Assembly (NCBI GenBank): GCA_963816435.1
Contig: CAWFKS010000009.1
Span: forward strand, 347,874-411,873
Direction: 5' to 3'
Origin: CAWFKS01 sp963816435
GTDB lineage: Bacteria > Pseudomonadota > Alphaproteobacteria > Rhizobiales > Rhizobiaceae
Length of the DNA stretch: 64,000 nt
Shown here: positions 17,869 through 26,275 of the stretch, in pieces
How positions within the stretch are numbered: position 1 is the first letter of the stretch
How the letters are laid out: every line of letters starts with the position of its first letter
Translations under genes and position numbers: made by a program
Notes under the pieces: model-generated
Databases searched by the model: none
What the model was told of the DNA's origin: nothing
What the model saw: only the letters and a program-made list of their open reading frames with translations

Positions 17869-18132
17869 ATGCAAGGCAATGCCACCAGCAGGAAATCCCC
17901 CTCCTCCACGGAGGCGGTTCCGGCGGTGCGCCTGCGCGACGCGCAGCCGCCGCACGCGAAGCAGTCGATGCAGGACGCCGCGACGCGGCGCGCAAAGGTC
18001 TCCGGCCTCACCAGGCAGGTGCTCGACCGCCTGGAGCGTCACTCCGCCGAGGATACCGAAAAGCGCTCGGCGGCCGACCGGCCGAACGCCGTCGACGACG
18101 GTGCGCTCTTCCGTTCCTGGGCATTCAAATAG
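17869..18132 (+). CDS. Small protein of unknown function (87 aa)
   Basis: This short gene is divergent from glgE. The start ATG at 17869 has a strong ribosome binding site (GGGAGGA, 7-8 nt upstream) and the gene is followed within 60 nt by a good intrinsic terminator, so it is probably real and monocistronic. The protein is hydrophilic with no signal peptide or membrane segment. Its centre, KVSGLTRQVLDRLERHSAED, is likely helical, and the C-terminus is ALFRSWAFK. I do not recognise the family. Lying next to the glucan/trehalose run suggests a stress context. A GGAAC 92 nt upstream has a -10 spacing slightly too long for an EcfG promoter. Confidence 0.6.
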   Translation: MQGNATSRKSPSSTEAVPAVRLRDAQPPHAKQSMQDAATRRAKVSGLTRQVLDRLERHSAEDTEKRSAADRPNAVDDGALFRSWAFK

Positions 18133-18191
18133 TCCCGCAGCCGTCACCAGGCGGCAGCGGTCCAGTTCTCCTCACCCACCAGCAGCAATTC

Positions 18192-18220
18192 GGCCGGCAC
18201 ATCTGCCGGCCTTTTCTTTT
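18192..18220 (+). terminator. Intrinsic terminator after the 87-aa gene
   Basis: A perfect 8-bp stem, GGCCGGCA (18192-18199) with TGCCGGCC (18204-18211) and a CATC loop, is followed directly by TTTTCTTTT. The T tract is on the plus strand only, so it ends the small gene, while the oxidoreductase gene on the other strand stops just beyond it. Confidence 0.88.
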
Positions 18221-18237
18221 GCGCCGTTGACGTGCGC

Positions 18238-21218
18238 TCATCGCACGGGTGCTGCCACTGCGTCGCGCAACAGTTCCGCGACATGGACCGTCTTCCTGTC
18301 CGTCCCCTGCTCGATCTGCTCGCGGCATGAAAACCCGTTGGCGACGATGAGCGTGTCGGCATCCGCGGCGCGCACCGCCGGCAGCAGCACGCGTTCGCCC
18401 GCCGTCATCGACACCTCGTATTTGTCCGCCTCGAAACCGAACGCGCCGGCCATGCCGCAGCAACCGGACGGCAGCAACTCGTGGTCGAGCCCGAGCCCTT
18501 CGAGAACGTGGTCCTGGCATTCCTGGTCGAGCACGGCGTGGTGGTGGCAGTGCAACTGCACCAGCGCCTTGCCGGCGCCCGGCAGGTGGGGCAGATGGGC
18601 GCCGTCCCTGTCGAGAAACTCCGTCAGGAAGAAGGTGTTCTGCGCCAGCCATTTCGCCTGCTCGTCGTTGCGCATCAGGCTCGGCAACTCGTCGCGGAAG
18701 GCGCTGGTGCAGGCAGGTTCGAGCCCGACGATCGGCCAGCCGTTGCGGATCGCCGGCGCCAGCGCCTCGAAGTTCGACCGCCACAGTGCCCTTGCCTTGT
18801 CGAGCCTGCCCCAGTCGTAGAGCGGCCGCCCGCAGCAGACGCGCCGCTCCGGCACGACCACCCGGTAGCCGAGCCCTTCCAGCGCCTCGGTCGCCGCGAT
18901 CGCCGTCTGGGGGCGGAAGTAGTTGTTGAACGTGTCGGGCCACAGCATCACCGTGCGCGACCCCTCGTTTGCCGCCGGTTTCGACCGCCGGGCGAACCAG
19001 TCGGTGAAGGTCTGCTGTGCGAAGGCCGGCATCCGGCGCTCCTGCGCGATGCCGCCGGCCGTCTTCACCAGGTCCGACAATCCGGGCGTCTGCGTGACGA
19101 AATTCGCCAGCCGCGGCATCTTCGAGGCGAGCCGCGCCCAGTCCTGGATCTGCCCCATCGTGTAGGCGGAAACCGGACGCAGCCGCCCGGCATAGTGGTG
19201 CGAGCGGAACTCGGCCTTGTAGGTCGCCATGTCGACATGCACCGGGCAATCGCTCTTGCAGCCCTTGCAGGCGAGGCACAGGCTGAGCGCCTCCTCCACC
19301 TCGCGGCTCTTCCAGCCGTCGGTGATGGCGCCGCCGTGCAGCATCTCGAACAGTAGCCTCGCCCGGCCGCGCGTCGAGTGTTTCTCCTCGTGCGTGGCCA
19401 TGTAGCTCGGGCACATGACGCCGTCGGTGCTGTCGGTGCGCCGGCACTTGCCGACGCCGACGCAGCGCAGTGCCGCCTTGGTGAAACTGCCGCCGTCCTC
19501 CACGTAGGCGAACTCGGGCTCGACGTCCGGCGGCTGGTACTCGGGCCCCACCCGCAAATTGGAGGTGATCGGGTACGGCACCACCACCTTGCCGGGGTTC
19601 ATCAGCCAGTCCGGGTCCCAGATCTGCTTGAACTCGCGGAAGGCGGCCATCAGTTCCGGCCCGTACATCCGCTCCAGAAGCTCGGCGCGCGCCTGGCCGT
19701 CGCCGTGCTCGCCCGACAGCGAGCCGCCATGGCTGACAACGAGGTCGGCCGCCTCCTCGAGGAACGTGTGCCAGTCGCGCAGCCCCTCCTCGGTGCGCAG
19801 ATTGAACGGGATACGGCAATGCACCAGCCCGTCGCCGAAATGGCCGTAGACCGAGGCTTCGTAGCCGTGCTTGTGGAACAGGTCCTTCAGCTGCCGCAGA
19901 TACTGCCCGAGCTGGTCGCGGGCCACCGCGCTGTCTTCCCAGCCCGGCCAGTTTTCGGGGTAGCCGGGAATGTGCGCGGTCGCCGCGAGCGCCGCCTCGC
20001 GCAGCGCCCAGATCTTCGCCTGCTGATCCTTCTTTTCGAGGATTTCGACGGCCCGGCACTTCCCTTCCATGCCCTTCTTCAGCCGCTGCGCCGCCGCGCA
20101 GGCCTCGTCGCGGTCCTGTCCGCCGAACTCCGCCAGCAGCCAGCCGTGCCCGTCCGGCAGCATCTTGATGTCCTCGACGTCGAGCTCCTTGATGCGGACG
20201 TAGCGCACCAGCATCTCGTCGATACCCTCCAGCCCGATCGGCCCGTACTGAAGCACTTCCGGCACCGCGTCCGCCGCCTTGAAGATGTCGTCGAACCCGA
20301 CGATCGCCAGCACTCTGACCGGCGGGCTCGGCACCAGGTCGAGCGTGGCATTCAAGACGGTGACGCAGGTCGCCTCGGTGCCGACCAGCGCGCGGGCGAC
20401 GTTGAAGCCGTTCTCCGGCAGCAAGCTGGTCGAGGTTCTCGTAGCCGGAGACGCGGCGCGGAATGTCCGGATAGCGCTCGGTGATCAGCTGGCCGTACTT
20501 CTTCCGGAAATCGTCGAGCGCCCGGTAGATCTCCGCCTTGCGCCCTCCGCCCGGCGAGGATCGCCCGGAATTCCTCGTCGCTGGTCGGGCCGACCTCCAT
20601 GCGAATGCCGTCATAGGTCAGCACGTCGAGCGAATGGACGTTGTCGGAGGTGCGGCCGGCCATCACCGAATGCACGCCGCAGGAATTGTTGCCGATCATC
20701 CCGCCCAGCGTGTTGTGGTCGTGGGTGGCCGGGTCCGGGCCGAAGGTCAGGTGATGCTCCTCGGCGCGGTCGCGCAGATGATCGAGTATGCAGCCGGGCT
20801 GCACCCGCGCCCTGCTGTGCATCGGCGTCGATCCAGTCGATGCCGTTCATGTATCTGGAGAAAGTCCAGAAGCACCGCGACGTTGCAACCCTGCCCGGCG
20901 AGGCTCGTGCCGCCGCCACGCAGCACCAGCGCCGCCCCGTGTCGCCGGCAGGCGGCGACCGCCGCCTCGACATCCGCGTCGGTCTTCGGAAAGACGACGC
21001 CGAGCGGCACCTGCCGATAGTTCGAGGCGTCGGTGGCATAGAGCGCGCGGCTTCCGGCGTCGAAATGCACGTCGCCCTCGATCGCGCCTTCGAGTTCGCG
21101 CACCATTTGCCTGTCGCGCGGCTTCCGAGATCGTCTCGAACTCGGCAGACACCCGCCCGCCCGGCGTGGTGATGCGCTGGCGCCGCTCGCGGTGATCGAT
21201 TTCGAGATGATGGGACAT
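18238..21218 (-). CDS. FAD-binding and 4Fe-4S oxidoreductase (D-2-hydroxyacid dehydrogenase type)
   Basis: This is a large fused flavo-iron-sulfur oxidoreductase of about 993 residues, of the YdiJ/D-lactate or D-2-hydroxyglutarate dehydrogenase kind. Domains in order are a PCMH-type FAD domain (AALVLRGGGTSLAGQGCN, DHNTLGGMIGNNSCGVHS), an FAD-linked oxidase C domain (YGHFGDGLVHCRIPFN, GGSLSGEHGDGQARAE), two Cys clusters (CVGVGKCRR and SLCLACKGCKSDCPVHVDM) and CCG-type heterodisulfide-reductase-like domains (RRVCCGRPLYDWG, PSGCCGMAGAFGFE). It would oxidise a 2-hydroxyacid and pass electrons to the respiratory chain. At least five indels cluster in the N-terminal third (near 21120, 20860, 20815, 20550 and 20420); the remaining 728 residues are intact. 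It follows the enolase-superfamily gene by 31 nt. Confidence 0.88.
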
Positions 21219-21249
21219 CGATATTCTCCGGGTCGTCTGTCGCCGCTGC

Positions 21250-22351
21250 TCACGCGGCGAACCGTTCCGCGTCGGCCCACTTGAATTCGAGGCCGTTGCC
21301 GGGTCGCGACAGATCGGGGCGCATCTGCGCCGTCGGCCGGCGACGGCGCGCCGTCCATCAACATGTGCTCGATGCGCACGTGGTCGTGGAACCACTCGAC
21401 GTTCTTCATGCGCGGCGCGGCGCAGGCGACGGAAAGGTGCAGCGCCGGCGCGGTGTGGGCCGACAGCGGCACGCCGTGCGCGTCGGCGAGTTCGGCCGCC
21501 TTGAGGAAGCCGGTGATGCCGCCGCAGCGCGTCGCGTCGGCCTGAAGGACATCGACCGCGGCGGCTTCCAGCATGCGGCGGAAATAGAACGGGTCGTAAC
21601 CGTATTCGCCGGCCGCGACGTCCATGCCCGCGGGCCCGCGCTCGCGGACCAGCCGCAGCCCTCCAAGGTCGTCGCTCGACACCGGCTCCTCGAACCAGGT
21701 GACGCCGAACGCCCGGGCCTTCTCGGCCATGGCCAGCGCCTGCTTGGCGGTGAAGGCGCCGTTGGCGTCGATGTAGAGTTCGGCGTCGCCGATCGCATCG
21801 CGCGCGGCCTCCATCCGGGCGGGATCTCGGCCCGGCTCACGCCCGATCTTCATCTTCACCGCCCGGCAGCCCAGGTCGTTGCACCCAGCCGGAAAGCTGT
21901 TCGCGCAGCCGCTGATCCTCGTAGGAGGTGAAGCCGCCGCTGCCGTAGATCGCCACGCTGTCGCGCGCCTGCCCCGAGCAACCTCGACCAGCGGCAGGTC
22001 GAGCAGCTTCGCCTTCAGATCCCACAGCGCGGCGTCCACAGCCGAGATGGCGCAGGCCGAGACGCCGCGCCAGCCGGCGTTGCGCACCGATGCCACCATC
22101 GCCGACCAGATGGCCGGGATGTCGAAGGCGTCCTTGCCCGCGACCACCGGCGCCAGCACGTCGTCGATCGTGTCGCGCGCAGCCCGCCCGGCGTAGCCGT
22201 AGCCGAAGCCCTGCTTTCCTCCCGCGTCGAGCGTCACCGTCATCAGGCCGGTCGCGTCCCATTGCAGCGTGCCGTCGGATTCCGGCGCGTCGGTCGGAAC
22301 CCGGAAGGCTTTCGCCTCCAGCCGCTCGATCGGAGCCTGGGCGCGGGACAT
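21250..22351 (-). CDS. Mandelate racemase/muconate lactonizing enzyme family protein (enolase superfamily)
   Basis: This is an enolase-superfamily enzyme of about 366 residues that abstracts the alpha-proton of a carboxylate substrate: a racemase, epimerase or acid-sugar dehydratase. Visible elements are the KMKIG lysine motif, the metal ligands in LYIDANGAF (Asp), WFEEPV (Glu) and AAGEYGYDPFYF (Glu), then DVLQADATRCGGITGFLKAA and LSAHTAPALH, whose Asp and His suit a mandelate-racemase-type His-Asp dyad. Indels near 21972 and 21885 form a compensating pair, and one near 21325 changes the C-terminus, which repairs to LEFKWADAERFAA and a TGA at 21250. It starts 7 nt after the ThDP enzyme stop, so the two are co-transcribed. 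The substrate is not deducible. Confidence 0.87.
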
Positions 22352-22357
22352 GACGGC

Positions 22358-24115
22358 TCACAGCAGCTCGCGGACGGTGTCGGAGGCGACCGTCAGCGCG
22401 ATCTTGCCGCGCGCCGGCGTGCCGCGCGCCAGCGACTCCGCGAAGTGCTCCATCTGCTTGAGCTTGATCTTCGGCGGCATCGGCGGCTCGTGCGGATCGA
22501 CCACGGCCTCGATCAGCGCCGGGCCCGGCCTCGACAGCGCCTCCTGCAGGGTGGCCGCGCACTCCTTCGGATCCTCGATCCGGTAGCCCTCGACGCCGAA
22601 GCCCTTGGCGACGGCCGCGAAGTCGATCGGCTGCAGCTCGCAGACATATTCGGGGTTGCCGAGGAAGACCATCTGCTCCCACTTGATCTGGCCGAGCGCG
22701 TTGTTCTTGATGACGATGATCTTGACGTCGAGATTGTATTTCACGCAGGTCGCCAGCTCGCCGATCAGCATCGTCAGTCCGCCGTCGCCGACGAAGGCGA
22801 TCACCTGCCGCTTGGGATAGGCCACCGCCCCGGCGACCGCGTAGGGCAGGCCGCAGGCCATCGTCGCCAGATTGCCCGAGCACGAGAACTTCATGCCCTC
22901 GCGGATGGTCAGGTGCCGCGCGATCCAGGTGGTGATGGTGCCGGAATCGGTCGCCACGATCGCGTCGTCGCGCACCAGCTTGTTCAGCTCGTGCGCCACG
23001 ACCTGCGGCTTCATCGGCATGTCCTGCCGCGTGCCGCGCTCCTCCATCAGCGCGTTCCAGTCCTTCATGCCCTTCTGCGCGGCTTCGAGGAACGAGCTCT
23101 TCTCGTTCTGATGCAGCTTCGGCAGCAGCATCTTCAGCACCTGCCTGGCATCGCCGACCAGCCCGGCCTCCACCGGGTAGCGCAGGCCGACGCGCTGCGG
23201 ATCGAGCTCGATCTGCACGGCGCGGGCCTTGCCCGGCTGAGGGTAGAATTCGATGTAGGGGAAGGACGAGCCGACGATCAGCAGCGTGTCGCACTTTTCG
23301 AGCGCGTCCTGCGACGGCTCGGTGCCCAGCAGCCCGATGCCGCCGGTGGCGTAGGGGCTGTCGTCGGGGATCGCGCCCTTGCCGAGCAGCGCCTTGACGA
23401 TCGGCGCGTTCAGCCTCTCGGCGACCGCCAGCAGTTCGTCGGAGGCATCCAGCGCCCCGCGGCCGGCAAGGATGGCGATCTTCTCGCCCTCGTTGAGGAT
23501 CGCCGCCGCCCTTTCGACCTGGTTTTCGTCCGGCAGCCGGCCGGATCGCGCCATCATGTCGGAGACGTGCTCGGCGACGTTGCGCTTGGAGCGCCTGGCC
23601 GACGACATCGGCTGCGACTGCACGTCGACCGGAATGGTGACGTGCGCGACGCCACGATAGGCGAGCGCGCTGCGGCAGGCGAGCTCCATCGCGTTCTCGA
23701 CATGCGCCGGACCCATCACCCGCGTGTTGTAGACGGCCACGTCCATGTAGAGCTTGTCGAGCTCGACGTCCTGCTGGGTGTGGGTGTGCAGGAGGTCGTG
23801 GAACTGCAGCCCGGTTATCGCCAGCACCGGCTGGCCGTCGAGCTTGGCGTCGTAGAGCCCGTTGAGCAGGTGGATACCGCCCGGACCGGACGTGGCGATG
23901 CACACGCCCAGCCGGCCGGTCCACTTGGCGTAGGCGCAGGCGGCGAAGGCGGCCGCCTCCTCGTGCCGCACCTGGATGAAGCGGATCGCGTCCTTGCGCT
24001 TGCGAAGCGCCTCGATGATGCCGTTGATGCCGTCGCCTGGGATGCCGAAGATCGTATCCACGCCCCAGTCGATCAGGGTTTCGACGAGAATGTCGGCTGC
24101 CGTCGGATCGGCCAT
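22358..24115 (-). CDS. Thiamine diphosphate enzyme, pyruvate oxidase/dehydrogenase (PoxB)-like
   Basis: This uninterrupted 585-residue protein is a ThDP-dependent enzyme of the acetolactate synthase/pyruvate oxidase superfamily. The N-terminal domain has the activating Glu in FIQVRHEEAAAFAACAYAKW and CIATSGPGGIHLLNGLYDAK; the C-terminal cofactor motif is FVGDGGLTMLIGELATC ending in IVIKNN. Overall it resembles PoxB-type pyruvate:quinone dehydrogenases more than biosynthetic IlvB, but related decarboxylases cannot be excluded. The start at 24115 has AAGGAG upstream. It heads a three-gene operon with the enolase-family and FAD/Fe-S genes. A GGAAC-type promoter lies at 24186-24161, which suggests control by the general stress sigma factor. 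Confidence 0.88.
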   Translation of the reverse strand: MADPTAADILVETLIDWGVDTIFGIPGDGINGIIEALRKRKDAIRFIQVRHEEAAAFAACAYAKWTGRLGVCIATSGPGGIHLLNGLYDAKLDGQPVLAITGLQFHDLLHTHTQQDVELDKLYMDVAVYNTRVMGPAHVENAMELACRSALAYRGVAHVTIPVDVQSQPMSSARRSKRNVAEHVSDMMARSGRLPDENQVERAAAILNEGEKIAILAGRGALDASDELLAVAERLNAPIVKALLGKGAIPDDSPYATGGIGLLGTEPSQDALEKCDTLLIVGSSFPYIEFYPQPGKARAVQIELDPQRVGLRYPVEAGLVGDARQVLKMLLPKLHQNEKSSFLEAAQKGMKDWNALMEERGTRQDMPMKPQVVAHELNKLVRDDAIVATDSGTITTWIARHLTIREGMKFSCSGNLATMACGLPYAVAGAVAYPKRQVIAFVGDGGLTMLIGELATCVKYNLDVKIIVIKNNALGQIKWEQMVFLGNPEYVCELQPIDFAAVAKGFGVEGYRIEDPKECAATLQEALSRPGPALIEAVVDPHEPPMPPKIKLKQMEHFAESLARGTPARGKIALTVASDTVRELL

Positions 24116-24160
24116 GGGAGAACTCCTTTTGCTGGGCGCTCGCGCGTGCTTTGCCCTCAC

Positions 24161-24186
24161 AACCTGACCGGTCCGGCTCATGTTCC
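24161..24186 (-). promoter_or_regulatory. EcfG/RpoE2-type promoter of the ThDP enzyme operon
   Basis: On the minus strand GGAAC (24186-24182) is followed by 17 bases and GGTT (24164-24161), matching the GGAAC-N16/17-xGTT promoter of the alphaproteobacterial general stress sigma factor. The -10 element is about 46 nt from the start codon. It lies back to back with the plus-strand site at 24201-24225. Confidence 0.6.
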
Positions 24187-24200
24187 GGGGGTGCGGCAAC

Positions 24201-24225
24201 GGAACACTGGCGTGCGGCCGCGGTT
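24201..24225 (+). promoter_or_regulatory. EcfG/RpoE2-type promoter of the PPC gene
   Basis: GGAAC (24201-24205) is followed by exactly 16 bases and GGTT (24222-24225), a near-consensus general-stress promoter. The -10 element lies 33 nt before the PPC start codon at 24259. Confidence 0.62.
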
Positions 24226-24258
24226 GCGGAAGGACGATCACCCGCGAGGGAGCAAGAC

Positions 24259-24699
24259 ATGCGTTCGCAATTGCTGCACGAGGCCGACGGCGCCCGCACC
24301 TGGGCGCTGGTCTTCGAGACCGGCGACGAGATGGTGGAGGGACTGCGCGCCTTCGCCGCCGACAACGACCTCTCGGCGGCGCAGATCACCGGGATTGGCG
24401 CCTTCTCCGATGTGGTGCTGAAATATTTCGACTGGCAGCGGAAGGAGTATGACGAGATTCCCGTCCGCGAGCAGGTCGAGGTGGCTTCGCTACTCGGTGA
24501 TGTCGCCGAATCCGACGACGGCCCGGTCGTCCACGTCCATCTCGTGATCGGCAAGCACGACGGCACGGCGATGGCCGGCGACGTCAAGCAGGCGCATGTG
24601 CGCCCGACGCTGGAAATCGTGCTGCGCGAAGCGCCTACGCATCTGAGACGGGTCCACGATCCCGAGACCGGCCTTGCGCTGATCCGGCCAAAGAGCTGA
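24259..24699 (+). CDS. PPC/DUF296 domain protein
   Basis: This is a 146-residue single-domain protein of the PPC (plants and prokaryotes conserved, DUF296) family. The fold is visible in TWALVFETGDEMVEGLRAFA, the motif QITGIGAFSDVVLKYFDW and the His pair in PVVHVHLVIGKHDGTAMAGD. Plant members carry AT-hooks and bind DNA; bacterial stand-alone members are small trimeric proteins of unknown function, and no AT-hook is visible here. The start at 24259 has GAGGGAGC upstream. It is monocistronic and divergent from the ThDP operon, with its own near-consensus GGAAC-type promoter, so a general stress response role is likely. Confidence 0.87.
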   Translation: MRSQLLHEADGARTWALVFETGDEMVEGLRAFAADNDLSAAQITGIGAFSDVVLKYFDWQRKEYDEIPVREQVEVASLLGDVAESDDGPVVHVHLVIGKHDGTAMAGDVKQAHVRPTLEIVLREAPTHLRRVHDPETGLALIRPKS

Positions 24700-24708
24700 C
24701 CTATAACG

Positions 24709-24738
24709 AAAAAACGCCCGCGGATGGAACCGCGGGCG
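24709..24738 (-). terminator. Intrinsic terminator of the Liv/aldehyde dehydrogenase operon
   Basis: A perfect 9-bp stem, CGCCCGCGG (24715-24723) with CCGCGGGCG (24730-24738) and a 6-nt loop, is followed on the minus strand by six T (the A run 24709-24714). It ends the minus-strand operon whose last gene stops at 24767. It also lies 10 nt past the PPC stop but has no T tract in that direction. Confidence 0.88.
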
Positions 24739-24766
24739 CTCTCTCAAGCAATGATTTTGTGGCTGG

Positions 24767-26228
24767 TCAGAACATCGGCGGGAACGGCCTGCCGCCGCGA
24801 TCGAGCGTGATCCAGCGCGTCTCGGTGAAGGTTTCGAGCGACCAGCGTCCGCCGTGCTTGCCGGAGCCCGGAAGCCTTGAAACCGCCGAACGGCACGTGC
24901 GGCTCGTCGTTCACGCTGCTGCAGTTGATGTGGCAGTTGCCGGTCTCCAGCCGGTTGACGATTTCCAGCCCGCGGTGCTCGTCATGCGTCATCACGCCGG
25001 CCGACAGCCCGTATTCGGTGTCGTTGGCAATCGCCACCGCCTCGTCGTCGGTGGAGAACGGGATCACCGGCACCACGGGGCCGAACGTCTCGTCCTGGTA
25101 GATCTTCATGTCCGGCGTGACACCGGTCAGGATCGTCGGCTCCACGAAACGGCCCTCGATCTTGCCGCCCAGCACCACCTTGGCGCCCTTGGCGATCGCG
25201 TCTTCCAGCTGCTCGCGCACCTTGGCCACCTGCTTGTCGTTGATCAGCGGGCCGATGATGTTGTTCTTGTCCTTGGTCGGGTCGCCGACCTGCAGCCGCG
25301 ACGAGCGCTCGACGAACTTCTGCAGGAACTCGTCGAAGATCTTCTCGTGCACCAGCACCTTCTCGACCGACATGCAGATCTGGCCCTGGTGCATGAACGA
25401 GCCGAAGCTGGCGGCCTGGGTGGCGCGCTCCATCTCGGCGTCGTCGAGCACGATCAGCGAGTCCTTGCCGCCGAGTTCCACGCAGCACTTCTTCAGGTGC
25501 GCGCCGGCCTTCGCCGCGACCTGCCGGCCGACGGCGGTGGAACCGGTGAACGAGATGCCCTTGACCAGCGGATTCTCGATCAGCTCGTCGCCGACCTCCT
25601 GGACATGATCGCGCGAGCAGGTGACGACGTTGAGCACGCCCTTGGGCAGCCCTGCCTCCTCGAAGATTTCGGCGAACAGCAGGCCGCCGAGATACGGCGT
25701 CTCTTCCGACGGCTTGAGCACGACCGTGTTGCCGGCGACCAGCGGGAACATGAAGCCGCGCGCCGTCAGGATGCAGGGGAAATTCCACGGGCTGATGACG
25801 GACACCACGCCCATCGGCCGGCGCACGGCCATCGACACCTTGTTGTGCTCCGACGGCAGCACCTCGCCGATCGGCTGCCACACCGAACCGGCCGCGGCAT
25901 GGAAGATTTCGGCAACGTAGCCGGTCTCGAACATGCCCTTGCCGAACCAGCCGCCGCCTTCGGCCTGGATCGCCTCGACGATCTCCATCTTCCGCTTTTC
26001 CCAGATCTCGGCGGCCTTCATCAGGTAGTGCGCGCGCTGCGAAAACGGCAGCGCCGACCATTCCGGGAAGGCGGCGTTGGCGGCCTCGATCGCCGCGCGC
26101 GTCTCCTCGCGCCCGCTGTCGGGCACCTCCGCCCACACCGACCCGTCGGCCGGGTTGAGATCCTGGAACGTGCCTGACGTCGCCGCCCAGCCGCCGCCGC
26201 TGTAAATTCCCTCGAAAACGCGAGCCAT
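24767..26228 (-). CDS. NAD(P)-dependent aldehyde dehydrogenase (aromatic-aldehyde type)
   Basis: This aldehyde dehydrogenase is about 486 residues after repair. It has VVSVISPWNFPCILTARG, KPSEETPYL, the NAD-binding FTGSTAVGR, the general-base Glu in CCVELGGKDSLIVLDD and the catalytic Cys in MHQGQICMSVEKVLV. The closest look is to benzaldehyde/vanillin dehydrogenases, but substrate range cannot be read from sequence. One extra base near 24870 changes the last 35 residues; the repaired end is TETRWITLDRGGRPFPPMF with a stop at 24767. Start ATG 26228 has AGGAGA upstream. It is the last gene of the operon that begins with the second aldehyde dehydrogenase at 32885, and it follows livF by 47 nt and precedes the terminator. 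Confidence 0.9.
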
Positions 26229-26275
26229 CTCAGTCTCCTGTCACTTCGCTCAGTTCATTCGCCAATTGTTGTTTT

